Of a DNA stretch of 64,000 bases, positions 53,728-63,946 are shown piece by piece; positions within the stretch are counted from its first letter, which is position 1, and each line of letters opens with the position of its first letter. Source of the stretch: Rhizobacter koreensis (GTDB lineage Bacteria; Pseudomonadota; Gammaproteobacteria; Burkholderiales; Burkholderiaceae_C); assembly GCF_013366375.1 (NCBI RefSeq), contig NZ_JABWMJ010000001.1, forward strand, positions 124,001 to 188,000. Reading direction: 5' to 3'. The notes under the pieces are model-generated. The model saw only the letters and a list, made by a program, of their open reading frames with translations, did not search any database and was not told where the DNA came from. The position numbers were made by a program, and so were the translations under genes.

Positions 53728-54765
53728 ATGCTGAACCGCCGTCACCTGCTCACCGCGTCGCTCGCCGGCAGCGCGCTCGCCGCCTGGCCGCTGCGCGGCA
53801 GCGCGCAGGCCCTCGAAAAGCCCAAGCTCACGCTCGCGGTGGGCGGCAAGAACCTGCTCTATTACCTGCCGCTCACCATCGCCGAGACGCAGGGCTTCTT
53901 CAAGGACGAGGGCCTCGACGTCACGATCGCCGACTTCGCCGGCGGCTCGCGTGCGCTGCAGGCGCTGGTCGGCGGCAGCGCCGACGTGGTCTCGGGCGCG
54001 TTCGAACACACGATCAACATGCAGGTGAAGGGCCAGCGCCTGCGCGCGTTCGTGCTGCAGGGCCGCGCGCCGCAGATCGTGCTCGGCGTCAACCCGAAGA
54101 CGATGCCGAACTTCAAGTCGGTGGCCGACCTGCGCGGCAAGAAGATCGGCGTCACCGCGCCGGGCTCGTCGACCAACATCGTCGCCAACTTCGTGCTCGC
54201 CAAGGCGGGCATCAAGCCGAACGAGGTTTCGATCATCGGCGTCGGCGCGGGTCCGGGCGCGGTGGCCGCGATGCGCGCCGGCCAGATCGACGCCATGAGC
54301 AACCTCGACCCGGTGATCACGCTGCTGCTGCGCTCGGGCGACCTCAAGGTCGTCTCCGATACCCGCATCGTCGCCGAGGCCGACAAGGTGTTCGGCGGGC
54401 CGATGCCGGCGGCGTGCCTGTACACCCAGCAGAGCTTCATCGAGCGCAACCCGGCCACCGCGCAGGCGCTCGCCAACGCGATCGTGCGTGCCGACAGGTG
54501 GATCCAGCGCGCCGGCGCGAGCGACATCATCAAGGCGGTGCCCGAGAGCTACCTGCTCGGCGACCGTGCGGTCTACGTCGACGCCTTCCTCGCCGCCAAG
54601 GGCGCGCTGTCGCCCGACGGCATGATCCCCGAAGCCGGCGGCGAAACGGCGCGCCGCGCGCTCGCCAGCATCGACCCCGAGATCGCCGCCGCCAAGATCG
54701 ACCTCGCCGCGATCTACACCAACGACTTCGTCAAGCGCGCGAATGCGAAGTACCCGAAGGGGTGA
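53728..54765 (+). CDS. ABC transporter substrate-binding protein (NMT1/SsuA-like)
   Basis: 345 residues with a signal peptide (NRRHLLTASLAGSALAA, with a twin Arg that might be Tat or plain Sec). The binding lobe reads LTIAETQGFFKDEGLDVTIA, then GGSRALQALVGGSADVVSGA and GVTAPGSSTNIVANFVLAKA. Such proteins deliver sulfonates, pyrimidine precursors, taurine or similar. The ATPase and permease genes follow, after three hairpins. GGAG lies before the ATG. Ligand not predictable. Confidence 0.88.
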   Translation: MLNRRHLLTASLAGSALAAWPLRGSAQALEKPKLTLAVGGKNLLYYLPLTIAETQGFFKDEGLDVTIADFAGGSRALQALVGGSADVVSGAFEHTINMQVKGQRLRAFVLQGRAPQIVLGVNPKTMPNFKSVADLRGKKIGVTAPGSSTNIVANFVLAKAGIKPNEVSIIGVGAGPGAVAAMRAGQIDAMSNLDPVITLLLRSGDLKVVSDTRIVAEADKVFGGPMPAACLYTQQSFIERNPATAQALANAIVRADRWIQRAGASDIIKAVPESYLLGDRAVYVDAFLAAKGALSPDGMIPEAGGETARRALASIDPEIAAAKIDLAAIYTNDFVKRANAKYPKG

Positions 54766-54811
54766 GTCCGGACGTACGGACGTCCCCGCGGACGTCCGTT
54801 CGCCGGACTCA
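54763..54811 (+). other. Hairpin 1 after the binding-protein gene
   Basis: The stop codon itself begins the stem TGAGTCCGG/CCGGACTCA, which encloses ACGGACGTCC-CCGC-GGACGTCCGT. Together they give 19 paired bases. No T-run follows. Confidence 0.75.
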
Positions 54812-54812
54812 C

Positions 54813-54838
54813 GCCCTGGCGCCTGCAAGCGCCAGGGC
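54813..54838 (+). other. Hairpin 2 in the ABC operon gap
   Basis: A perfect 10-base stem GCCCTGGCGC-CTGCAA-GCGCCAGGGC starting two bases after hairpin 1. Confidence 0.75.
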
Positions 54839-54840
54839 CG

Positions 54841-54877
54841 GGCGCGAGTGCCTCAGAGAGGCGCCTGCTCTCGCGCC
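54841..54877 (+). other. Hairpin 3 in the ABC operon gap
   Basis: Outer stem GGCGCGAG/CTCGCGCC and inner stem GCCTC-AGA-GAGGC, two bases after hairpin 2. The three hairpins in 115 bases suggest a 3' protective structure that raises binding-protein mRNA relative to the ATPase and permease. Confidence 0.7.
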
Positions 54878-54940
54878 GCACGCACGTTCACACCCCTCCG
54901 CTGCCACGGTGGAGATTCATAGTCCGTGGCAACTCGACCC

Positions 54941-55744
54941 ATGACCGCCCCCGCCCTCCTGCTCGACGGCGTCACCTGCACCTTCGTCTCGAAGGACGCG
55001 CCCGGCCAGCGCTACACGGCCGTGCAGGACGTCGACCTGCGCGTCGGCGCCGGCGAGTTCGTCTCGGTGGTCGGGCCGACCGGCTGCGGCAAGAGCACGC
55101 TGCTCAACGTCGCGGCCGGCCTGCTCGCGCCGAGCACCGGGCGCATCGAGGTGTTCGGCGAGCCGCTCGCCGGCATCAACCGGCGCGCCGGCTACATGTT
55201 CCAGAGCGAGAGCCTGATGCCGTGGCGCACCGCACTCGAGAACGTGATGGCGGGGCTCGAGTTCCGCGGCGCAACCGACGCGAAGGCGCGCGCGCTCGAC
55301 TGGCTGCGCCGGGTCGGCCTCGGCGCCTTCGGCGACCGCTACCCGCACCAGCTGTCGGGCGGCATGCGCAAGCGCGTGAGCCTCGCGCAGACGCTGGTGC
55401 TCGACCCCGACATCATCCTGATGGACGAGCCGTTCTCGGCGCTCGACATCCAGACGCGCCAGCTGATGGAGAACGAGGTGCTCGCGCTGTGGGCCGAGAA
55501 GAAGAAGGCGGTGCTCTTCATCACCCATGACCTCGACGAAGCGATCGCGCTCTCGGACCGCGTGGTCTGCCTCGCGGCCGGACCGGGCTCGCACCCGATC
55601 GGCGAGTTCACCATCGACATCGAACGGCCGCGCGACGTCGCCGAGGTGCGCGCGACGCCGCGCTTCGTCGAGCTGCATCGCGCGATCTGGGGCGTCATGC
55701 GCGACGAGGTGCTCAAGGGCTATCGGCAGCAACTGGCCGCCTGA
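54941..55744 (+). CDS. ABC transporter ATPase (SsuB/TauB-like)
   Basis: 267 residues. Walker A VVGPTGCGKSTLLNVAAGLL; Q-loop MFQSESLMPWRTALENV; signature LSGGMRKRVSLAQTLVLDP; Walker B IILMDEPFSALD; switch His in ITHDLDEAIAL. The pattern is typical of ATPases for NMT1/SsuA-class importers. It pairs with the permease at 55843 and the binding protein at 53728. ATG 54941 was chosen; an in-frame GTG at 54926 is possible. Confidence 0.9.
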   Translation: MTAPALLLDGVTCTFVSKDAPGQRYTAVQDVDLRVGAGEFVSVVGPTGCGKSTLLNVAAGLLAPSTGRIEVFGEPLAGINRRAGYMFQSESLMPWRTALENVMAGLEFRGATDAKARALDWLRRVGLGAFGDRYPHQLSGGMRKRVSLAQTLVLDPDIILMDEPFSALDIQTRQLMENEVLALWAEKKKAVLFITHDLDEAIALSDRVVCLAAGPGSHPIGEFTIDIERPRDVAEVRATPRFVELHRAIWGVMRDEVLKGYRQQLAA

Positions 55745-55842
55745 CGAGCCGCGCGGCTTCGAGCCGAGCGCCGCGCCGCCCGCCAGGTTCCGCCTTCGAA
55801 CGGTCTGACCATCCTTCCCGCACTCGAGCTCACGAGACCATC

Positions 55843-56676
55843 ATGTCCCTCTGGCGCACGCTTCGCCCCGGCCCGCGCAACCTGCGCATCTGGCAGGTCG
55901 GCCTGCTCATCGCCGTGTTCGTGCTGTGGCACCTGCTGACGACGCCCGGGCTGATCCCGCCGCTCATGTTCGAGAACGACCGCCAGGCGGCGTTCTTCTT
56001 CGGCGAGCCGCTGAAGATCTTCGAGCGCATCGTCGCCTGGTTCTTCACCGGCCGCGACATCTACGAGCACCTCGCGGTCACGCTGATCGAGACCGCGCTC
56101 GCGTTCGCGATCGGCACCGTGCTCGGCCTCGGCTTCGGCCTCTGGCTCGCGCTGAGCCCGATCGCCGCGGCGATCACCGATCCCTACATCAAGGCGCTCA
56201 ACAGCATGCCGCGGGTGATCCTCGCGCCGATTTTCGCGGTGTGGTTCGGCCTCGGTATCGCGAGCAAGGTCGCGCTCGGCGTCACGCTCGTCTTCTTCAT
56301 CGTGTTCTTCAACGTCTACCAGGGCGTGAAGGAAGTGAGTCCGGTGGTGCTCGCCAACGCGCGCATGCTCGGCGCGTCGCGGCGCCAGCTGCTGCGCAGC
56401 GTCTACCTGCCGAGCGCGACGAGCTGGGTGTTCAGTTCGCTGCACACCAGCGTCGGCTTGGCGTTCGTCGGCGCGGTGGTCGGCGAATACCTCGGCTCGT
56501 CGCGGGGGGTGGGCTACCTGATCCTGCAGGCCGAGGGTGCGTTCGACATCAACACGGTGATGGCCGGCATCCTGGTGCTGACGCTGTTCGCGCTGATCCT
56601 CGACGCCGCCGTCGGCAGGCTCGAACGCCGCCTAATGAAGTGGCAGCCGGCGGCGGGCGAGACCGAGAAGCTGTAG
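55843..56676 (+). CDS. ABC transporter permease (SsuC/TauC-like)
   Basis: 277 residues, about six membrane spans. A first hydrophobic segment is WQVGLLIAVFVLWHLLTTPG. The family motif VFFNVYQGVKEVSPVVLANA followed by RMLGASRRQLLRSVYLPSA is the cytoplasmic EAA loop that docks the ATPase. VGLAFVGAVVGEYLGSSRGV and GYLILQAEGAFDINTVMAGI end it. It completes the importer. A hairpin at 56709-56730 follows. Confidence 0.9.
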   Translation: MSLWRTLRPGPRNLRIWQVGLLIAVFVLWHLLTTPGLIPPLMFENDRQAAFFFGEPLKIFERIVAWFFTGRDIYEHLAVTLIETALAFAIGTVLGLGFGLWLALSPIAAAITDPYIKALNSMPRVILAPIFAVWFGLGIASKVALGVTLVFFIVFFNVYQGVKEVSPVVLANARMLGASRRQLLRSVYLPSATSWVFSSLHTSVGLAFVGAVVGEYLGSSRGVGYLILQAEGAFDINTVMAGILVLTLFALILDAAVGRLERRLMKWQPAAGETEKL

Positions 56677-56708
56677 CGGCCGGGAGCCGCGCTGCGGAGG
56701 TGCCGAGC

Positions 56709-56730
56709 CACTGACGGCAAGCCGTCGGTG
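56709..56730. terminator. Stem-loop after the ABC permease
   Basis: CACTGACGGC-AA-GCCGTCGGTG, a 10-base stem with one G-T pair, 33 bases after the permease stop. It is probably the operon terminator, without a T-run. Confidence 0.5.
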
Positions 56731-56828
56731 CCCCGGTCGGCCTCGTCCGACGCGCTCATGCGCACTTGGCTCATCGTCGCTTCGCCGGTCGCGCGATAGG
56801 TTCGCAGTCTTCGCCCAGGAGACGAACC

Positions 56829-57275
56829 ATGCGACCGCTCGCACCCCAGCTTCTCGTCGCCGCGCTCCTCGCCGCGTCCGCGCTCGCGGCCCGGGCGCAG
56901 CCTGCGTCCGACCCCGGCGCACCGCCGCCGCCCACCGTGCAGCGCGCCGGCAACATCGAATACGTGAACGGCGGCGGCGGCACGGAGACCCGCGACGCCA
57001 TCGCGCGGCTCGAGCCCGGCTTCACGCTCAAGGTGGTGTTTAGCGAGGCGACCGGCGCGTTCACGGTCGCCGATCGCTTGGCGATCCGCGGCAACGGGGG
57101 CGAAGTGCTCTCGATCGCGAACGCCGGCCCGTGGGTGCTGGTCAAGCTGCCAGTCGGGCGCTACACGCTCGACGCCAGCGCCGGCGGGCAGACGCAGCAG
57201 AAGACGGTGACGGTCGGCAACAAGCTGCAGACCGTCAACTGGAGCTGGCCGGCGGCGGCGAAGCCGGCGCGCTAG
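56829..57275 (+). CDS. Small exported protein, unknown function
   Basis: 148 residues. The signal peptide is LLVAALLAASALAARAQ, followed by a Pro-rich start. The mature part has GNIEYVNGGGGTETRDAIAR, ATGAFTVADRLAIRGNGGEV and WVLVKLPVGRYTLDASAGGQ, then TQQKTVTVGNKLQTVNWSW. The second half resembles an Ig-like or carboxypeptidase-regulatory beta-sandwich (the GRYTLDAS strand), so it may be a periplasmic binding or structural protein. AGGAGACGAACC precedes the ATG. Confidence 0.7.
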   Translation: MRPLAPQLLVAALLAASALAARAQPASDPGAPPPPTVQRAGNIEYVNGGGGTETRDAIARLEPGFTLKVVFSEATGAFTVADRLAIRGNGGEVLSIANAGPWVLVKLPVGRYTLDASAGGQTQQKTVTVGNKLQTVNWSWPAAAKPAR

Positions 57276-57311
57276 TCGAGCCAGCCGTACCGCGGGCCAC
57301 GCCGATCACAA

Positions 57312-57329
57312 CGCGGCCTTCCGGCCGCG
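57312..57329. terminator. Stem-loop between convergent genes
   Basis: CGCGGCC-TTCC-GGCCGCG, a perfect 7-base stem with a TTCC loop, between the 3' ends of the small exported protein gene and mmsA. Probably a bidirectional terminator. Confidence 0.55.
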
Positions 57330-57345
57330 CGGTCGTGCGAGTCGG

Positions 57346-58866
<1,521 letters not shown>

Positions 58867-59028
58867 GCTGGCTCCTGGTTGTCGCGCGGAAGGTGTCAGT
58901 CTAGGCGGGTGCGCGGGCGACGTCGCCCGCTTCGACCGGTGCGCCCGTATTCGCGACGAATGCTCGAACAGACGCCTATCCTGCCGCCTCGCCCGGCGAA
59001 TGCCGGCGCGCTCGACTGGAGGTACACG

Positions 59029-59733
59029 ATGACCGAACCGCGTCCCGCGCTGCTCGAGGAGCAGATGGCGTACTACCGCGCCCGCGCCGCCGAGTACGAC
59101 GAGTGGTGGCAGCGCACCGGCCGCTACGACCGCGGCGCCGAGCCGACCCGGCGCTGGAACACCGAGGTGGCGAGCGTCGAGGCGGCGCTCGGCGCCGCCG
59201 CGCTGACCGGCGACGTGCTCGAGGTCGCGTGCGGCACCGGCTGGTGGACCCAGCGCCTGGCGCGCAGCGCGCGCCAGCTCACGTGCATCGACGCCTCGCC
59301 CGAGACGCTCGACCTGAACCGCGAGCGCATCGCTCGTGCGGGCCTGGCGCTACCCCGCTACGAGATCGCGGATCTGTTCGACTGGACGCCGGCCGCAACC
59401 TACGACGCGGTGTTCTTCTCGTTCTGGCTCAGCCACGTGCCCGAGGACCGGTTCACTGCGTTCTGGGAGCGCGTCGCCGCCGCCCTGAAGCCGGGCGGCC
59501 GCGCCTACCTGATCGACTCGCTGCCCGACCCGACCTCGACCGCGAGCAACCACCATGCGCCCGATGCAGACGGCATCCAGGAGCGACGCCTCAACGACGG
59601 CCGGAGCTTTCGCATCGTCAAGATCTTCCGGGGACCCGAGGAACTGAACCGTCGCCTCGAGTCGCTCGGCTGGCAACCGGACATGCGGAGCACCGAGCGC
59701 TATTTCGTGTACGGAGCGGCGACGAGGGCTTGA
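59029..59733 (+). CDS. SAM-dependent methyltransferase
   Basis: 234 residues. It opens with a helix [20 protein letters not shown], then motif [20 protein letters not shown], motif [20 protein letters not shown] and [16 protein letters not shown]. It resembles Trm112-independent small-molecule methyltransferases such as those near YcgJ/UbiE; the substrate is unknown. GGAGG lies before the ATG. It stands alone between mmsA and tRNA-Arg. Confidence 0.82.
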   Translation: MTEPRPALLEEQMAYYRARAAEYDEWWQRTGRYDRGAEPTRRWNTEVASVEAALGAAALTGDVLEVACGTGWWTQRLARSARQLTCIDASPETLDLNRERIARAGLALPRYEIADLFDWTPAATYDAVFFSFWLSHVPEDRFTAFWERVAAALKPGGRAYLIDSLPDPTSTASNHHAPDADGIQERRLNDGRSFRIVKIFRGPEELNRRLESLGWQPDMRSTERYFVYGAATRA

Positions 59734-59861
59734 CCGGTCTGCTGCGCTGCCGCGAGCCGGGCAAGCGACGCCGCTGGCGGCGCGGCGTCGCGCGGACAAG
59801 CGGCGCGGAGCCGTGTGGGCGCCTGCGCATCCGCCCGGGTGAACCGGACAGCGAGGAAAGC

Positions 59862-59937
59862 TGGCGCGCCCGGCAGGTATCGAACCTGCAACCCCTGCCT
59901 TCGGAGGGCAGTACTCTATCCATTGAGCTACGGGCGC
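59862..59937 (-). tRNA. tRNA-Arg (anticodon CCG)
   Basis: The 76-base cloverleaf is complete: acceptor GCGCCCG/CGGGCGC, D-stem GCTC/GAGT, anticodon stem CTGCC/GGCAG with loop CTCCGAA, T-stem GCAGG/CCTGC with loop TTCGATA, discriminator G and encoded CCA. CCG decodes CGG, a common arginine codon in this GC-rich genome. I see no integrated element beside it. Confidence 0.96.
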
Positions 59938-60120
59938 CGAGCGGCCGATTCTACGTGCGCGGGGGCGCACCGGGTCGGATGCGGGCAACTCCGGGGTGGC
60001 GCGGCAGCGGCGGGGGGTTCGGCGCGGCGTCGACTGGCGCGCCCGTTGCCTGCCAATTGGCGCTCACGGCACGCCGAGTGCAGCGGCCGGAGCCCGGAGC
60101 GACGCCGAGGCACGCCCCTT

Positions 60121-60126
60121 TATACT
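60121..60126 (+). promoter_or_regulatory. -10 element of the di-haem cytochrome gene
   Basis: TATACT, five of six consensus bases, lies in an otherwise GC-rich stretch about 75 bases before the cytochrome ATG. No good -35 is seen at the right spacing. Confidence 0.5.
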
Positions 60127-60201
60127 CGCGGGTCCTACGCAAAGTCGTTCGGCCGGGCGCCCAGCGTCACTTCTGCGTCATTGAACAAGTCGAGGCTCCT
60201 G

Positions 60202-61167
60202 ATGACCGACGCCCACGAACCGATCGAGATCGACGAGCCCCACGAGGGGCCCATCAAGACCCCCAAGCAGCTCATCCTGGCCGTGATCTGGGCCTTCGTG
60301 ATCCCGATCACCACCATCGTGCTGCTCGCGCTGTTCGTGCAGGCCCAGATCAAGCCGGGTGCCGGCAGCAACGTGCTCACCCCGCAAGCCGTGTCGGAGC
60401 GTCTGCGTCCGGTCGGCCATGTCGAGGTGAAGGACGCCACCGACGTCGCGTCGCTCAAGAACGGTCAGGAAGTGTTCACCGCGCAGTGCAGCGCGTGCCA
60501 CACCCCGGGCTCGCTCGGCGCACCGAAGTTCGGCGACGCGGCGGCCTGGGCCGACCGCATCAAGACCGGCCTCGAGTCGCTGATCAAGTCGGCCGTCCAC
60601 GGCAAGGGCGCGATGCCCCCGCAGGCCGGCGGCGATTTCAACGAGTTCGAGGTGGCTCGCGCGGTGGTCTACATGACCAACCAGTCGGGCGCGTCGTTCC
60701 CCGAGCCGAAGCCGCCGGCGCCGGTGAACCCGGCCGACACCGCCGCCGCTGCCGGCGCGCCGACGACCACGACCGCGCTCTCGACCGCGACCGTCGCACC
60801 CAGCCCCGGTGTTGACGCCAACGCCGGCCGCCAGCCGTCCGAGCTGTCGCCGCCCGCCGGCGGGTCGATGACCGCGTCGACCTCCGGGCCGACCGCGGCG
60901 GCCACCCAACCGGCGGTCGCGACCCCCGCGGCCAACCCGCCGCCGCTCTACGCGCAGTCGTGCGCGGTCTGCCACGGCGCCGGCGTGGCGGGCGCGCCCA
61001 AGCTGGGCGACAAGGCGGCCTGGGCGCCGCGCATCGCACAAGGCATCGACACCCTGACCACGCACGCCATCACCGGCAAGGGTGCGATGCCGCCGCGCGG
61101 CGGTTCGACCGCCAGCGATGCGGACATCCGCACGGTGGTCACCTACATGGTCAGCGCGTCGAAGTAG
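60202..61167 (+). CDS. Membrane-anchored di-haem cytochrome c
   Basis: 321 residues. An N-terminal helix (LILAVIWAFVIPITTIVLLA, about residues 24-43) anchors it to the inner membrane with the rest periplasmic. Two c-type haem sites, C96-S-A-C-H100 and C254-A-V-C-H258, each have a GAMPP axial-Met segment about 45 residues downstream. Between them is an about 75-residue Ala/Pro/Thr-rich linker. The two lobes look alike (AAWADRIKTGLESLIKSAVHGKG and AAWAPRIAQGIDTLTTHAIT), so an internal duplication is likely. It carries electrons, perhaps to a terminal oxidase. Confidence 0.9.
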   Translation: MTDAHEPIEIDEPHEGPIKTPKQLILAVIWAFVIPITTIVLLALFVQAQIKPGAGSNVLTPQAVSERLRPVGHVEVKDATDVASLKNGQEVFTAQCSACHTPGSLGAPKFGDAAAWADRIKTGLESLIKSAVHGKGAMPPQAGGDFNEFEVARAVVYMTNQSGASFPEPKPPAPVNPADTAAAAGAPTTTTALSTATVAPSPGVDANAGRQPSELSPPAGGSMTASTSGPTAAATQPAVATPAANPPPLYAQSCAVCHGAGVAGAPKLGDKAAWAPRIAQGIDTLTTHAITGKGAMPPRGGSTASDADIRTVVTYMVSASK

Positions 61168-61177
61168 ACGCCTTCGA

Positions 61178-61209
61178 GGCTGCGGCCGGTCGGGAGACCC
61201 GCCGCAGCC
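61178..61209. terminator. Strong stem-loop between convergent genes
   Basis: GGCTGCGGC-C-GGTC-GGGA-GACC-C-GCCGCAGCC: a 9-base and a 4-base stem with a GGGA tetraloop. It lies between the stops of the cytochrome gene and the leftward gene, and so probably terminates both. Confidence 0.7.
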
Positions 61210-61237
61210 CGCGCCCCGCTCGCGAACCTGCCGAGCC

Positions 61238-61810
61238 TCAGGAGCCAGCCGCTCCCTCGGAGCCCGGCCTCAACCGATAGCCGAAGCGCTGCGCCAGCTC
61301 CGCGAGCCGGCACTCCTCGGGCAGCCACGCGCCGCGCTCCACCACGTCGGCTGCCGCATGCATGTCGAGCGTGTGGACCACGCCGACGCCGATGTCGGTG
61401 TCGAGAAAGAGCCGGCCCGCCTCGTCGACCCAGCAGCTCGCGACCTGCGCGGCGCGCCCGGTGTGACTGACGACGCGCGAGGGATCGACCGCGGCACCGT
61501 CGTTCGCCGCGGCACCGCGCGTGTCGACGAGGCGCCAGACGTAGGGCGCCGCCTCGAGTTCGACGTAGACCCGCTGCGGGCCGTTCTGGAAGAACCACGC
61601 GCCCGCGTCGTCGCTCGCATAGTTGCGCTCGATGAAGGCACGCAGCCCCGGGTGCTCGATGCGGCTGCCCTTGACCGCGGGGAACGCGCCCGCCGCCTGC
61701 GCCGCCTCGTCGCGCAGGTACCAGTCGCCGCGCGCGTCGAGCCCGAGCCATCCGTAGCAGTGCGGCACGTTGGGCCACTTGCGCAGCGCGGCTTCGACGA
61801 TCTCGTCCAC
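61238..61810 (-). CDS. Conserved protein of unknown function (DUF2946-like)
   Basis: 190 residues, soluble. It begins MDEIVEAALRKWPNVPHCYG followed by WLGLDARGDWYLRDEAAQAA, an opening I recall from a betaproteobacterial family annotated as DUF2946. Later parts (VYVELEAAPYVWRLVDTRGA and SCWVDEAGRLFLDTDIGVGV) look like beta-rich strands. No catalytic motif seen. It starts 12 bases after the YheT-type gene's stop in the waaF operon. Confidence 0.65.
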   Translation of the reverse strand: MDEIVEAALRKWPNVPHCYGWLGLDARGDWYLRDEAAQAAGAFPAVKGSRIEHPGLRAFIERNYASDDAGAWFFQNGPQRVYVELEAAPYVWRLVDTRGAAANDGAAVDPSRVVSHTGRAAQVASCWVDEAGRLFLDTDIGVGVVHTLDMHAAADVVERGAWLPEECRLAELAQRFGYRLRPGSEGAAGS

Positions 61811-61822
61811 GGCGGGCTCCTC

Positions 61823-62809
61823 TCAGAGATGGCGGGCGAGCCAGTCTGTCACCTTCTCCGGCAGCGTGTGCACGTGCCCGGGCCAGCGCCCGAGTGGAAA
61901 GCCGACATGGCCGCCGTGCGCCGGTTGCCAGAGGGTGACGAAGCGGCCTGCCTCGCCGGGGCGCGGCAGCGAGGCGGCCGGCACGAACGGGTCGTTGCGG
62001 GCATTCAGCACCAGCGTCGGCACGCGGATCCGCGCCAGGTGCGGCTTGGCCGAGGCGCGCGACCAGTAGTCGTGGGTGTCGCGAAAGCCGTGCAGCGGCG
62101 CGGTGAACACGTCGTCGAACTCGTAGAGCGTGCGCGCGCGCAGCAGCGACTCCGGGTCGAAGAGGCCGGGGTGCTGGGCGAGCTTGGCGAGCGCCTTCGG
62201 CTTCATCGTGCGCAGGAACATGCGCGTGTAGACCTGCCGACCGAAGCCGCGCCCGATCGCCGCACCGCCGGCGGCGAGGTCGAGCGGCGCCGACACCGCG
62301 GCGACGGCCGCGACGCGGCGCGCCGCCGCGTCGCCCGCCTCCTCGGCCCAGCGCAGCAGCGCGTTGCCGCCGAGCGAGACGCCCGCCGCGACAAGCGGGC
62401 CCGGGTGCTCGCGCCGGAAGCGGTCGAGGATCCAGCCGACCTCCTCGTAGTCGCCCGAGTGATAGGCGCGCGGCGCCAGGTTGATCTCGCCCGAGCAGCC
62501 GCGAAAGTGCGGCACCGCGAAGTGCCAGCCGAGCGCACGGGCGCGCGCCGCGAACGCCTGCGCGTAGTGGCTCGACGAGGAGCCCTCGAGGCCGTGGAAG
62601 AGGACGAGCAGGGGCCGGTCGGAGCCCGCACCGGGCGCGGCGAGGGCCGCCGATGCCCGATCGACGTCGATGAAGTCGCCATCCGGCGTGCTCCAGCGTT
62701 CGCGCCGGAACGTGGGCGGCACGCCTTCGTGACGCCTCGCGAACAGGGCGGGCCAGATCGTCTGGAAGTGCCCCCCGATCAGCCAGGCGGGCGAGCGGTA
62801 GTCATCCAT
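61823..62809 (-). CDS. YheT-family alpha/beta-hydrolase
   Basis: 328 residues. It opens PAWLIGGHFQTIWPALFARR, the YheT/ABHD1-3 start. LVLFHGLEGSSSSHYAQAFA is the oxyanion region, GVSLGGNALLRW has the nucleophile Ser, VLNARNDPFVP the Asp and HGGHVGF the His. Predicted esterase or lipase of unknown substrate. Its start overlaps waaF by eight bases, so it belongs to that operon. Confidence 0.88.
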   Translation of the reverse strand: MDDYRSPAWLIGGHFQTIWPALFARRHEGVPPTFRRERWSTPDGDFIDVDRASAALAAPGAGSDRPLLVLFHGLEGSSSSHYAQAFAARARALGWHFAVPHFRGCSGEINLAPRAYHSGDYEEVGWILDRFRREHPGPLVAAGVSLGGNALLRWAEEAGDAAARRVAAVAAVSAPLDLAAGGAAIGRGFGRQVYTRMFLRTMKPKALAKLAQHPGLFDPESLLRARTLYEFDDVFTAPLHGFRDTHDYWSRASAKPHLARIRVPTLVLNARNDPFVPAASLPRPGEAGRFVTLWQPAHGGHVGFPLGRWPGHVHTLPEKVTDWLARHL

Positions 62810-63935
62810 GCGAGCCTCGCCGGACGCCGGCCAGCGCCTCGCCGAGCGCGCGCTCGACCCGCGCCGGTTCGATGCCGACGAGGCAGCGGGTGTGTCCGAA
62901 GCGGCACTCGCGGTCGAAGCAGGGCGCGCAGTCGAGCTGCAGCTCGTCCTTGAGCCACAGCACGCGCGCGTGGGGGTTGAGCGGCGGGGTGTGCAGCGGG
63001 CTCGTCGAGCCGAACATCGCGACCTGCGGAATGCCGAACGCGGCCGCCACGTGCATCAGCCCGGAGTCGTTGCTGGCGACGCCGCGGGCAGCGGCGATCA
63101 GCGCGATCGAATCGTCGAGCGACGTGACGCCCGCGAGCACGCGGCATGCGCCCGGAGCGCCGGCGGCGAGCGCCTCGCACAGTTCGCGCTCCTGGCGCGA
63201 GCCGAGCAGCACGACCGGTGCGCCGCTGCGGGCGTGCAGGCTCCGCGCGAGCTCGGCATAGTGCTCGGCCGGCCAGCGCTTGGCGGAGCCGTACTCGGCG
63301 CCGGGGGCGAACGCCCAGTACCCGGCCGCCTGCAGCTCGTGGACGTCGAGCAGCGCGGCGGCGCGGTCGCGGTCGACGTGCAGGCGGGGCGCGTGCCCGG
63401 TCGCCACCGCATGCGCGTCGTCGTCCCTCGACGCCGACGCCGCGCGAGCGCCGCTGCCGGCAGCGGCCGGCGCACCGAGCGCAGCGAGGGCGCGATAGAA
63501 CGCGACCATCGGCGGCCGGCCCGGCGGGTTCGGCAGGCGCCGGTTGAGCAGCACGTGCCGGCTTTCGCCGAGGTAGCCGATGCGCAGCGGCACGCGTGCG
63601 AGCCAGGGGATGAGCGCCGCCTTCAGCGAGTTCGGCAGCACGTAGGCGACGTCGAAGCGGCCGCGCCAGCCGGCCGCGATGCGGCGCCGCTCGGCGAGGT
63701 CGAGGCGTCCGTGGCCGAGCGCCATCTCGACCACCTCGGCAACTTCGGGCATCGCGCGATAGACCGGGGCGACCCACGGCAGCGCGGCGACGGTGACGCG
63801 CTCGCCGCGTGCCGCGAGGATGGCGACGAGCGGCTGCGACATGACGGCGTCGCCGATCCACTGCGGTGCGACGACGAGCGTCGCGCGAACGGGCGTCGCG
63901 GCGGGCACTGCGTCAGGGCCCGCGGCTGCAGCCAC
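62802..63935 (-). CDS. waaF: Lipopolysaccharide heptosyltransferase II
   Basis: 377 residues, GT9 family; adds the second heptose to the LPS inner core. Typical segments: VVAPQWIGDAVMSQPL, YVLPNSLKAALIPWL, GYWAFAPGAEYGSAKRWPAE, VTSLDDSIALIAAARGVASN and DSGLMHVAAAFGIPQVAMFG with STSP. LDCAPCFDRECRFGHTRCL carries the clustered cysteines of the family. The start is a GTG at 63935, 11 bases after the zinc-finger gene. Residues about 155-185 are a low-complexity insertion not usual in WaaF. Confidence 0.92.
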   Translation of the reverse strand: MAAAAGPDAVPAATPVRATLVVAPQWIGDAVMSQPLVAILAARGERVTVAALPWVAPVYRAMPEVAEVVEMALGHGRLDLAERRRIAAGWRGRFDVAYVLPNSLKAALIPWLARVPLRIGYLGESRHVLLNRRLPNPPGRPPMVAFYRALAALGAPAAAGSGARAASASRDDDAHAVATGHAPRLHVDRDRAAALLDVHELQAAGYWAFAPGAEYGSAKRWPAEHYAELARSLHARSGAPVVLLGSRQERELCEALAAGAPGACRVLAGVTSLDDSIALIAAARGVASNDSGLMHVAAAFGIPQVAMFGSTSPLHTPPLNPHARVLWLKDELQLDCAPCFDRECRFGHTRCLVGIEPARVERALGEALAGVRRGSHG

Positions 63936-63946
63936 GCCGGCCGGGT

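Noticed and set aside
59862..59937. Integration site of a mobile element at the tRNA
   Set aside because: No integrase, no repeated tRNA 3' end and no foreign-looking genes are seen next to it.
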